Origin: Mesorhizobium sp. ORS 3324
GTDB lineage: Bacteria; Pseudomonadota; Alphaproteobacteria; Rhizobiales; Rhizobiaceae
NCBI GenBank assembly: GCA_000824825.2
Contig: LM655196.1
Span: 67,839-103,368 of the forward strand
Reading direction: 5' to 3'
Length of the DNA: 35,530 nt
Below are positions 27,311 through 35,455 of this stretch, in pieces; positions within the stretch are counted from its first letter, which is position 1, and each line of letters opens with the position of its first letter. A program made the position numbers and the translations under genes. The notes beneath the pieces are model-generated. The model did not search any database. It worked only from the letters and a program-made list of their open reading frames with translations, and was not told where the DNA came from.

Positions 27311-27634
27311 AACGTCCACCTTTGACTGTGGACGCTACCAATCTTGTCTCAAATTATCGGAAAGGAAGGTGGGTAAGTTTCCGCGAATCAATCTATTCTG
27401 TTTTCTGTCAAATTTTATTCAAATTTATACTTTGGTTTACCAAACCGGAATCGCTCCCGGAAGTCGGCCCGGCGTTGTTTTCGAGATTACATAACTGGAT
27501 ATATCATGCCGGTTTACCAAGTGTAAAAAATGAAAATCTCTACATATTCCAGTATATGAAATAGGTTGAAGGTCTGTTGCAAAGTTCGAGTCCCACATGT
27601 CTCTTGCCGGGAAATGCCGAAGGGGGCTTGAGCT
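27311..27634. promoter_or_regulatory. AT-rich divergent regulatory region, protease and adhesin genes
   Basis: This is the most AT-rich stretch of the window, about 320 bp with no convincing gene. A possible adhesin promoter is TTGTTT (27475-27480) and ATATAT (27499-27504), spacer 18 bp, with a TG just before the -10 element. GGTTTACCAA occurs at 27434-27443, within the inverted repeat TTTGGT-TT-ACCAAA (27431-27444), and again at 27511-27520. A GGGGG at 27622-27626 serves as the adhesin ribosome site. AT-rich regions of this kind are frequent targets of MucR-type silencers in rhizobia; that link is inference. Confidence 0.5.
27434..27520. repeat. Paired direct repeat GGTTTACCAA
   Basis: Exact 10-bp copies lie at 27434-27443 and 27511-27520, spaced 77 bp start to start. 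The first lies in a perfect 6-bp inverted repeat. The second falls just downstream of the proposed adhesin -10 element, an operator-like position. Confidence 0.5.
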
Positions 27635-30600
27635 ATGACGACCAGTATCGAATTCGACGCCGCTTCCAATTCCTGGGACGAGCACGCGACCGTTGGCGAA
27701 CATCCGATCTCGGCGGGTGTCCAGGTGGCGCAGGCCGCCAGTGGCCAGGCCGCGGGTGAGCCGGTGCCGGTGGATGTTGGCAGCGGTGCACCGGCGCAGA
27801 GCACGGGCAATGCGCAGGGTGCAAACGCCCCGGGTACAAACACACAGGGTGCAAACCAGCCAGCGGCTGCTACCAACGCTCCTGCTGCCAACGCGCCAGC
27901 TAATACCGCCGCTTCGAACGTTCCGCATGAATATCACGCCGAAGCCGGCAATGTCGTGAAGCTTCCGGCCAATGTCTCGATCGACAACATCAAGGTCGAC
28001 GGTCACAACCTTGTGCTGGTACAGCCAGACGGATCCGAGATCGTCATCAAGGATGGCGCGCTCAACGTTCCGACCTTCATCATCGGCGACGTCGAGGTGC
28101 CGCGCGTCGCCCTGATCGCAGCCCTGGAATCGAGCCACGTCAGTGTCGCCTTCGGCGCCGACGGCTCGATCACCGCCGGCGGAAACGGCTCGCCCAGCAG
28201 CGCCGGCGGCAATTTCGACCATCCCGCAGGCGGGATCGGCGACGGCTTCGGCCTGACCGCGCTCTTGCCGCCGACGGACCTGGCGTTCGGGCAACTGGAT
28301 CATCGCGAACTGTTTCCGGGACTGCCTAACCATACACCTTCGATCCTCGACCTGACGCCTTCGGTCGATGGCGGCGACACCACCGTCAATGAAAAGGGCC
28401 TGCCGGCAAGCTCAGGCTCGGAAGGCTCGGGCGAGGCACAAGATCCCGCTCCCAACACCGACCAATCCGAGATCAACACGGGTACCTTTACCATTAACTC
28501 GCCCGACGGCATCGGCTCGGTGACTATCAACGGCCAGGTGATTTCGGGCGCAGCCCTTGCCAACAGCGGATCGACGCCGATCGAAATTACGACGCCGCTC
28601 GGCAACACGCTGACCATCAACGGTTACGACGCCGCCACCGGCCAGGTGAGCTACACCTACACGCTGCTTCACAGCGAGCCTCACCCCGGCGCTGGAATCG
28701 ATTCGATCTTCGACAACATGACGGTGACGGTCACCGACACGGACGGCGACGTCTCGGCCCCCGGCACGCTGTCGGTCCAGATTGTCGATGATGTGCCGAC
28801 GGCACATGCCGATACGGACGCGGCGCAGTCCGGTGAGACGGTGGCGGGCAATGTCGAGACCGGAACGAGCACCCACGGGACCGGCGCGGCGGACACGGCG
28901 GGAGCGGACAGGATCGCGTCGATCACCTGGACGAACGCTGTGACGAACGGCGGCGTGACGACGGTAACGGGCGCGCACGGCGTGCTGACGGTCTACGCCA
29001 ATGGCGATTACAGCTATCACGCCAACCCGAACGCGGGGACGGGCAATGACGTGTTCACCTACACGATCACGGACGGCGACGGCGACACCTCGCCGGCGAC
29101 GCTGACGATCGCGGTGACGAACGGGCAGCCGCAGCCGGTCGCGGCCGCGGCGCAGGTCGACGAGGCGGCGCTGGATACCAGCGCCACCGGCGACCTGGCG
29201 GCTTCGGCGGTGACGGGGTCGAACCCGTCGAGCACGGCCGAGACCGTATCGGGCACCTTGACGCTCGGCGACGCCGACACCCCGCATGTGACCAACATCC
29301 AGGGCGCGACTTCGTCGGCCGTCGGCGGCAGCGCGGTCACCGTGCAGGGCAGCTACGGCGTGCTGCAGATCGACCAGGACGGTCACTACACCTACACCCT
29401 GACCACGCCCTTCACCACGAACCCGGCCGCCGACAACGGCGCCGAGACCGAGCCCGGCAAGGACGTCTTCACCTATACGGTGACCGACGCCTACGGCAAC
29501 ACCTCGACGTCGACCATCACTATCGACATCAAGGACGATGTGCCGACGGCGCAGAACGACGCCAACAGCGCGCAATCGGGCCAGACCGTCACCGGCAATG
29601 TCGAAACCAACGACACCGCCGGCGCCGACGGCATCGCCTCGATCGCCTGGGACAGTGCATCGGGCAACTCGGTGACCGGCGCTCACGGCACGCTGACGTT
29701 CGGCACCGATGGCTCCTACAGCTATCATGCCAACCCGAACACCGCGACGGGCACCGACACCTTCACCTACACCATCACCGACGGTGACGGCGACACCTCG
29801 ACCGCAACCCTCACCATCACCGTGACCAACGGCCAACCGCAGCCAGTCGCGGCGACGGCGCAAGTCGATGAGGCGGCGCTGGACACCAGCGCCACTGGCG
29901 ACCTGGCGGCTTCGGCGGTGACGGGGTCGAACCCGTCGAGCACGGCCGAGACGGTGTCGGGCATGCTGACGCTTGGCGACGCCGACACCCCGCATGTGAC
30001 CAACATCCAGGGCGCGACCTCGTCGGCCGTCGGTGGCAGTGCGGTCACCGTGCAGGGCAGTTACGGCGTGCTGCAGATCGACCAGGACGGTCACTACACC
30101 TACACCCTGACGACACCCTTCACCACGAACCCGGCCGCCGACAATGGCGCCGAGACCGAGCCCGGCAAGGACGTCTTCACCTATACGGTGACCGACGCCT
30201 ACGGCAACACCTCGACCTCGACCATCACCATCGACATCAAGGACGATGTGCCGACGGCGCAGAACGACACCAACAGTGCGCAGTCGGGCCAGACTGTAAC
30301 CGGCAATGTCGAAACCAACGACACGGCCGGCGCCGACGGCATCGCCTCGATCGCCTGGAACAGTGCATCGGGCAACACGGTCACCGGCACACACGGCACG
30401 CTGACCTTCGGCACCGACGGCTCCTACAGCTATCAGGCCAATCCGAACACCTCGGGCACCGACACATTCACCTATACCATCACCGACGCTGACGGCGACA
30501 CCTCGCAGGCCACGCTCACGATCACCGTGGCGGGCAGCGCGCCTTCCGTAACGCCAGAGACCGCGACGGTTGACGAAGCGGCGCTGGACACGGTTACCAA

Positions 30601-33600
30601 CCCGGGCGATCTCGGCCACGGATCGGTGACCGGCTCGAACCCGAGCTCGACGGCGGAGACGGCGACGGGGACGCTGACCTTCTCGGATCCGGACGGCCCG
30701 GTCACTGTGACCGGTGTCGCGGCCGGCAATAGCGGCGGTGCCGATGTGAGCGGCAATGTCTCGACAACCATCGCCGGAACCTACGGGTTGCTGACCGTCG
30801 ATGCAGCGGGCCACTACACCTACACGCTGACGACGCCGTACACGACCAACCCGGCCGCCAACAACGGCGCCGAGGTCGAGCCCGGCAAGGACGTGTTCAC
30901 CTTCACGGTGACGGATGGACTGGGCAACACCTCTACTTCTACCATCTCGATCGATATTAAGGACGATGTGCCTTCAGTTACGCTGAGCGGAACGCCGGCG
31001 CCGACGCTGAACGTCGACGAAAGCTACCTGGCGGGCGGCTCGCACACCGGCGCTGCCGGCTCGACCACCGACACGGAAAGCTTCGCCGGTGCCTTCACCG
31101 TGGTGCAGGGCGCCGACGGCGCCACCACCAGCTACAGCGTCAGCCTCTCCGGCTCGGCCTCCAACCTGATCGACTCGGCCACCGGCCTGGCGGTGGTGCT
31201 GACGCAGAGCGGCAACACCGTCTCGGGCTATGTCACCGGCCACAGCGGCGATCCGTCCTTCCTGGTGTTCACGCTTTCCGTCAATGCCGCGACCGGCGAT
31301 GTGACGCTGACGCAGGACCGCGCGGTGCACCAGAACACGATCGACAACCCGACCGACGGCTCCGAAGGCATCAGCCTGACCTCGGGCCTGGTGACCTTGA
31401 CGGCGACGGTGACCGACAATGATGGCGACAAGGCCTCGCAGTCGCTCGACCTCGGCTCCAAGGCCACCTTCCATGACGATGGCCCCTCGGTTTCGGCGAA
31501 CAACGCTGTCCAGCTCGATGATGATGCACTTGTCGGCGGCAATCCAGGCGGCACCGGCGACGTCAATCCCGACACCGCCAACACCACCGGGACGCTTGCG
31601 CACAGCTATGGCGCGGATGGTGCCGGCACGACACTGCTGACGACCACCGGCATCGTCCTCCCGGCCGGGTTCACTGCTGCTGTGAGCAATGGCGGCCAGA
31701 CGCTGACCATCAGCCAGGGTGCCACAGCGGTCTTGTTGATCCAGCTCGCCGATGCGAGCTCGGGCAACTACACCGTCACGCAGTTGCACGCGATCGACCA
31801 TCCTGCGGGGCTGAACGAGAACAACGTCGCCTTCACGGTCAACTATGTCACCACTGACGGTGACGGCGACAACGCCACCGGATCGCTGGCGATCAACGTC
31901 AACGATGACACGCCGACGATCAGCAACATCCAGGACGCGATCATGCCGAACGTCAACAATACCGACGTTCACGGCACCTGGACGCCGTCCTTCGGAGCCG
32001 ACGGGCCGAGCCAGACCTCGGCGATCACCCTGGCGATGGGAACTGCGCCCAGCGGGCTGACCTACACGCAGACCAGCCAGGGCACGAACGTCAATGGTGA
32101 TGCGGTGACGCAGGTCGATGTAAAGAGCGGAGCGACGACGCTCTACACGTTCTACGAATACGCTCACTATGACGCTGCGACGCATACATCTCAGATGACC
32201 GCCTACACGACGCTTGCCGACGCGCAGGCTGCTACGGGCACGAACGAGTACTTCACGCTGACCGCCGGAGCGGACGGCAACTATGACTTCCACTTGGTGA
32301 CGAACAGTCTGCAGTCGACCTCCGTCTTCGACGTGATCAACGGCATTCCGAACGGCAACGGCAATTACGTGAAGATCGTGGGCGGAACGGCCAGCTTTGC
32401 CAACGATCCTTCGCCGGCCAGCGGCTACGATGTGCTCATCGATGGCTTCACAACCGCTGACACCAATCCGACGCACAGCAATGTTTTCAAGAACGCCAAC
32501 GGCATGGGTATCGGCAACGGCAACCTGGACACGAACGAGACGCTCACCTTCAAATTTGGCCTCACGCAGAGCGCCGTTTCGATCGGCATCGGCAAGGGCG
32601 GCAACGACACCTCCGAACATTTCCAGGTGACCATCTGGGATTCGACGCACACCACGTCTGCCACTTGGAACGTCACCCAGGCTGACGGCTCGGCGTTGAT
32701 CGTCGACGCCGCCCATTGGGGCACGAATGGGTCGACTAGCGGCGCGTTCTTCAACTTTAGCGAGGTCGACGTCAAGAACATCGCAAGTGCTGCCGGCGAC
32801 GACCCCAAGGTCGTGCTATTGTCGCTGACCTACAACTCGCAGACCGTCGTCAGCGACACGACGCTGAATTTCGCGCTCGGCATTACCGACCATGACGGTG
32901 ACAGCGTCACCAGCACCGACACCCTGTCCGTGGCGCTGGTTGGAACGCATTCCGGCAGCGGCTACCAATTGACGGGTGTCGATACGGCGGGAGAAGTGAT
33001 TGCAGCAAGTTCGGGAGCCGATACGCTCCACGGCGGCACCAGCCTCGGCGACACCGTCGACTACAGCAACGCAACTGCCGGGGTCACCATCAACCTGCTG
33101 ACACAGTTTGTCGGCGGAGCGGGAGCGCTTGGCGACACGATCAGCGGGTTCGAGAATGCGATTGGTTCGAACTTCGCCGATACCTTGACTGCCAACGGCA
33201 CCGGCAGCATCCTGTCAGGCGGCGGTGGCAACGACACGCTGAGCGGCGGCAACGGTAACGACCTTCTGATCGGCGGTGCCGGCCAGGATATGCTTACCGG
33301 CGGTGCGGGCGCCGACACCTTCAGGCTCGATCACCTCGACATTAAGGATCTGATCACCGACTACAGCGGCGTCGGCGGTCAGGGCGACAAGATAGATCTT
33401 ACCGCATTGTTCCAGACTAACGGCGGCAACGTTGCTGACTTCGTGAAATATGATGCCGGCACGGGCGCGCTGAGCGTCGACACCAACGGAACGACCGGCG
33501 GAGCCAACTTCGTGGAGGTCGCGACGCTGCAGAACCATCCGGCAGCGAACACGATCACCATACTTTACGATGACGGGCTGCACACACAGACGACGACTGT

Positions 33601-33607
33601 GGCTTAA
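27635..33607 (+). CDS. Large type I-secreted RTX adhesin with alternating repeat modules
   Basis: A 1990-residue acidic, Thr/Gly/Asp-rich protein with a single Cys-free repetitive body. Residues 1-95 are low-complexity (Ala/Gln/Asn). Residues about 100-165 form a conserved globular start (NVVKLPANVSIDNIKVDGHN, VQPDGSEIVIKDGAL). Two alternating repeat types follow from about 389 to 1114: B modules of about 100 residues (SAQSGQTVTGNVETNDTAGA to FTYTITDGDGDTS) and A modules of about 137 (VDEAALDTSATGDLAASAV to ITIDIKDDVPT), in the order B-A-B-A-B-A. Two DUF5801-like repeats span about 1115-1427, and a unique domain about 1430-1770. RTX nonapeptides (GGNGNDLLIGGAGQDMLTGG) start near 1861. The C-terminal ~100 residues match the VC_A0849-type type I secretion target, ending ITILYDDG. 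It is secreted by the adjacent exporter; adhesion is inferred from family. Confidence 0.93.
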   Translation: MTTSIEFDAASNSWDEHATVGEHPISAGVQVAQAASGQAAGEPVPVDVGSGAPAQSTGNAQGANAPGTNTQGANQPAAATNAPAANAPANTAASNVPHEYHAEAGNVVKLPANVSIDNIKVDGHNLVLVQPDGSEIVIKDGALNVPTFIIGDVEVPRVALIAALESSHVSVAFGADGSITAGGNGSPSSAGGNFDHPAGGIGDGFGLTALLPPTDLAFGQLDHRELFPGLPNHTPSILDLTPSVDGGDTTVNEKGLPASSGSEGSGEAQDPAPNTDQSEINTGTFTINSPDGIGSVTINGQVISGAALANSGSTPIEITTPLGNTLTINGYDAATGQVSYTYTLLHSEPHPGAGIDSIFDNMTVTVTDTDGDVSAPGTLSVQIVDDVPTAHADTDAAQSGETVAGNVETGTSTHGTGAADTAGADRIASITWTNAVTNGGVTTVTGAHGVLTVYANGDYSYHANPNAGTGNDVFTYTITDGDGDTSPATLTIAVTNGQPQPVAAAAQVDEAALDTSATGDLAASAVTGSNPSSTAETVSGTLTLGDADTPHVTNIQGATSSAVGGSAVTVQGSYGVLQIDQDGHYTYTLTTPFTTNPAADNGAETEPGKDVFTYTVTDAYGNTSTSTITIDIKDDVPTAQNDANSAQSGQTVTGNVETNDTAGADGIASIAWDSASGNSVTGAHGTLTFGTDGSYSYHANPNTATGTDTFTYTITDGDGDTSTATLTITVTNGQPQPVAATAQVDEAALDTSATGDLAASAVTGSNPSSTAETVSGMLTLGDADTPHVTNIQGATSSAVGGSAVTVQGSYGVLQIDQDGHYTYTLTTPFTTNPAADNGAETEPGKDVFTYTVTDAYGNTSTSTITIDIKDDVPTAQNDTNSAQSGQTVTGNVETNDTAGADGIASIAWNSASGNTVTGTHGTLTFGTDGSYSYQANPNTSGTDTFTYTITDADGDTSQATLTITVAGSAPSVTPETATVDEAALDTVTNPGDLGHGSVTGSNPSSTAETATGTLTFSDPDGPVTVTGVAAGNSGGADVSGNVSTTIAGTYGLLTVDAAGHYTYTLTTPYTTNPAANNGAEVEPGKDVFTFTVTDGLGNTSTSTISIDIKDDVPSVTLSGTPAPTLNVDESYLAGGSHTGAAGSTTDTESFAGAFTVVQGADGATTSYSVSLSGSASNLIDSATGLAVVLTQSGNTVSGYVTGHSGDPSFLVFTLSVNAATGDVTLTQDRAVHQNTIDNPTDGSEGISLTSGLVTLTATVTDNDGDKASQSLDLGSKATFHDDGPSVSANNAVQLDDDALVGGNPGGTGDVNPDTANTTGTLAHSYGADGAGTTLLTTTGIVLPAGFTAAVSNGGQTLTISQGATAVLLIQLADASSGNYTVTQLHAIDHPAGLNENNVAFTVNYVTTDGDGDNATGSLAINVNDDTPTISNIQDAIMPNVNNTDVHGTWTPSFGADGPSQTSAITLAMGTAPSGLTYTQTSQGTNVNGDAVTQVDVKSGATTLYTFYEYAHYDAATHTSQMTAYTTLADAQAATGTNEYFTLTAGADGNYDFHLVTNSLQSTSVFDVINGIPNGNGNYVKIVGGTASFANDPSPASGYDVLIDGFTTADTNPTHSNVFKNANGMGIGNGNLDTNETLTFKFGLTQSAVSIGIGKGGNDTSEHFQVTIWDSTHTTSATWNVTQADGSALIVDAAHWGTNGSTSGAFFNFSEVDVKNIASAAGDDPKVVLLSLTYNSQTVVSDTTLNFALGITDHDGDSVTSTDTLSVALVGTHSGSGYQLTGVDTAGEVIAASSGADTLHGGTSLGDTVDYSNATAGVTINLLTQFVGGAGALGDTISGFENAIGSNFADTLTANGTGSILSGGGGNDTLSGGNGNDLLIGGAGQDMLTGGAGADTFRLDHLDIKDLITDYSGVGGQGDKIDLTALFQTNGGNVADFVKYDAGTGALSVDTNGTTGGANFVEVATLQNHPAANTITILYDDGLHTQTTTVA
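29145..30540 (+). repeat. Tandem 708-bp duplication inside the adhesin gene
   Basis: The module pair A-B (236 codons) starting at 29145 recurs at 29853 with mostly third-position changes; GAGGCGGCG, for example, lies at 29162 and again at 29870. Over the A module the two proteins differ by one residue that I can see (SGTLTL against SGMLTL). A third, more diverged A module lies at about 30535-30975. Confidence 0.9.
33211..33325 (+). repeat. RTX calcium-binding nonapeptide block
   Basis: Four tandem nine-residue GGxGxDxLx-type units (GGGGNDTLS, GGNGNDLLI, GGAGQDMLT, GGAGADTFR) lie within the adhesin. In RTX proteins these bind calcium after secretion and drive folding outside the cell. The number of units is small for so large a protein, as is common in LapA-type adhesins. 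Confidence 0.92.
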
Positions 33608-33610
33608 CTG

Positions 33611-33642
33611 GCATAGCGCACGGCAAAGCTCCTATGCTATGC
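33611..33642. terminator. Weak hairpin after the adhesin gene
   Basis: GCATAGC (33611-33617) and GCTATGC (33636-33642) are perfect inverted repeats around an 18-base loop, starting four bases after the adhesin stop. No T-run follows, so it may be a weak or Rho-assisted terminator or an mRNA-stabilising hairpin. Confidence 0.3.
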
Positions 33643-33682
33643 ATCAGCAACACATGAATTCGCAATTCGGAGAGGGGCTTAC

Positions 33683-34051
33683 ATGAGACATTCCGTGAGA
33701 CTGCTGGCTTCGGCCGTGGCGTTGCTCTTGGCCGGGTCGGCGGGCTTTGCCGCCGACATCATCGGCGAGCCGGCGGTGAATTATTGCCGCACCGTCGGCA
33801 CGTCGGACCTGGTGCTGACCGACAACATGGTCGAGCTCAAGGACCATGTGGTGAAGCTTATGGACGAGTCCGTCGCCGTCGCCAACAGCCCGGAATGGAT
33901 CAACTCGTCGCGCCCGGCCTTCGTCTGGGCCTCGGAAGCCAAGGTCGCCTGCGGCATGGCCTATGGCTACCTCAAGACCAACTACAAGGACGAAGACACG
34001 CTCAACAAATGCGAGTGCTTCCACGACCGCATGGTCGAATACATGCATTGA
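33683..34051 (+). CDS. Small secreted four-cysteine protein of unknown function
   Basis: A 122-residue protein I do not recognise. A clear signal peptide (MRHSVRLLASAVALLLAGSA, cut near AFA-AD at residues 22-25) sends it to the periplasm. The mature part of about 98 residues is mostly helical, with four Cys at 35, 90, 110 and 112, the last two as a CEC motif, which suggests one or two disulphides. GGAGAGGGG lies just before the ATG. It stands 75 bp after the adhesin gene and 26 bp before the lipoprotein gene. A role in the adhesin system is possible but unsupported beyond position. It could also belong with the downstream lipoprotein. Confidence 0.8.
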   Translation: MRHSVRLLASAVALLLAGSAGFAADIIGEPAVNYCRTVGTSDLVLTDNMVELKDHVVKLMDESVAVANSPEWINSSRPAFVWASEAKVACGMAYGYLKTNYKDEDTLNKCECFHDRMVEYMH

Positions 34052-34077
34052 GCTGACGGGCGCGCCGGCCGGCTGTG

Positions 34078-35424
34078 ATGATGGCCAAGCGAGCCTGGGC
34101 AGAGGTATGCGTTGTCGCGCGTCCGGAGGCGGCTGACACGCTTGCCGCCGCTGCGCGCCGTTTGCGACGGCGCTCTCTGCCGGCGCTGGCGCTTGCGCTC
34201 GCGGCAGTCGTCTGCGGCTGCCAGTCGAAGAAGGCCGCGTCGGACGTGCTCGATCCCGGGGCGATTGCCGCTCCGGTAGGCCAGGCCGGCAGCACAGCCA
34301 CCGCGCCCGCGAGCCAGGCAATCGCCACCGCTCCCTCACAGCAGGCCGCCGCCACTGCCCCCGCGCAGCGGACCGCCACTGCTGCCACTGCCTTCAAGGC
34401 CAGCCAGACACTAGGCACCGGCGCGACCAAGATCACCATGCTGTTGCCGCTCTCGGCCGCGGGGAGCGCGGGCGAGAACGGCAGGAAGATGTATGACGGC
34501 GCGCGGCTGGCGATGGCCGATCTCGGCGACAAGCTGTTGACGCTGACGATCGAGGACACGCGCGGCGACGGCGGCTACGCAAAGGACCTCGCGGTGAAGG
34601 CGATCACCTCGGGCGGCGCCGAGGTGGTCATCGGGCCGGCGGAGCTTGCGGCGGCGCAGCACCTTGCCAAGCTCTCCGGCTCGCGGCCGCCGGTGCTGGC
34701 GCTGGCTGACAATTTCGCCGGCGGCCCGGGCGTCTATTCGGTGCGGCTGAGCGAAGCCGACAGCGCGGCCGCGGGTGCGGCCGCCGTCGCTGCCAAGGGC
34801 GCGAAAAAGTTCGTGCTGCTGGTGCCGGCGGGCGCCAATCAAAGCGCCATCGAGGCGCGCGTCGCCAACGCGCTCAGCATCTATGGCGCGACGCTTGCCG
34901 TGACGCTGCCCTATTCGCCGGACAGCGCGGCGAAGACGGTCTCCGACATGGGCTCGCTGGTGGAGGCGCCCAACGCGGTGATCGTCGCCAGCGGCGACGG
35001 CAGCCCGACGCCGGCGCTCGCGGCGCTGAAGGCCAAGGGCATTCCGGGCAAGGCGGTGACGCTGATCGGCACCGACCGCTGGCTCGAGCGCCCGATGGAT
35101 CCGCTCTACGAGGGCGCCTATATCGCGACGCTCGACCAGAGCGAGACCGGGCCGATCGCCGACCGCTTCAAGGCCACCTACAATTACCAGCCCGACGTCA
35201 ACGTCGCCTATGCCTACGACATGGTGGCGCTATCGGCCGGCATAGCGAGCTCGGCCGGCCCGGGCGGCTTCTCCAAGCAGGTGCTGGAGAACGCCAGCGG
35301 CTTCCGCGGCTCGACCGGCCTGTTCCGCTTCCGCGCCGATGGCTCGAGCCAGAGGTCGATGCCGTTCTTCAAGGTGGAGAAGGGTCAGCTGAAGCTGGTG
35401 GAGAAGCAGACGGCTGGGTTTTGA
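34078..35424 (+). CDS. LpoA-like lipoprotein, periplasmic-binding-protein fold (penicillin-binding protein activator family)
   Basis: About 448 residues. A hydrophobic stretch LPALALALAAVVCGC ends in a lipobox, so the Cys in CGCQSKK is probably lipidated. An Ala/Thr/Gln/Pro-rich linker of about 60 residues follows. The rest is a type 1 periplasmic-binding fold: ITMLLPLSAAGSAGENGRKM, LTIEDTRGDGGYAKDLAVKA and VVIGPAELAAAQHLAKLSGS. Such lipoproteins in alphaproteobacteria are annotated as activators of penicillin-binding proteins; a branched-chain amino-acid type ligand is the alternative. Three starts cluster at 34075 (GTG), 34078 and 34081 (ATG) without a good ribosome site. All leave about 30 residues before the signal core. 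A TTG at 34162 would give a standard lipoprotein signal. The start is uncertain. Confidence 0.82.
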   Translation: MMAKRAWAEVCVVARPEAADTLAAAARRLRRRSLPALALALAAVVCGCQSKKAASDVLDPGAIAAPVGQAGSTATAPASQAIATAPSQQAAATAPAQRTATAATAFKASQTLGTGATKITMLLPLSAAGSAGENGRKMYDGARLAMADLGDKLLTLTIEDTRGDGGYAKDLAVKAITSGGAEVVIGPAELAAAQHLAKLSGSRPPVLALADNFAGGPGVYSVRLSEADSAAAGAAAVAAKGAKKFVLLVPAGANQSAIEARVANALSIYGATLAVTLPYSPDSAAKTVSDMGSLVEAPNAVIVASGDGSPTPALAALKAKGIPGKAVTLIGTDRWLERPMDPLYEGAYIATLDQSETGPIADRFKATYNYQPDVNVAYAYDMVALSAGIASSAGPGGFSKQVLENASGFRGSTGLFRFRADGSSQRSMPFFKVEKGQLKLVEKQTAGF

Positions 35425-35455
35425 GGGCGCGAGTTTCCTCGACTGAAGCTTCCCC

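Noticed and set aside
28412..30814. An 800-codon minus-strand frame inside the adhesin gene
   Set aside because: Its repetitive protein only mirrors the repeat structure of the adhesin on the other strand; no ribosome site or family match is visible.
30974..32716. A 580-codon minus-strand frame inside the adhesin gene
   Set aside because: It is antisense to the DUF5801-like part of the adhesin and shows no recognisable domain.
27635..33607. Possibility that adhesin repeats are a CRISPR or mobile-element repeat
   Set aside because: The repeats are in frame, of protein-module length and inside one continuous coding sequence.
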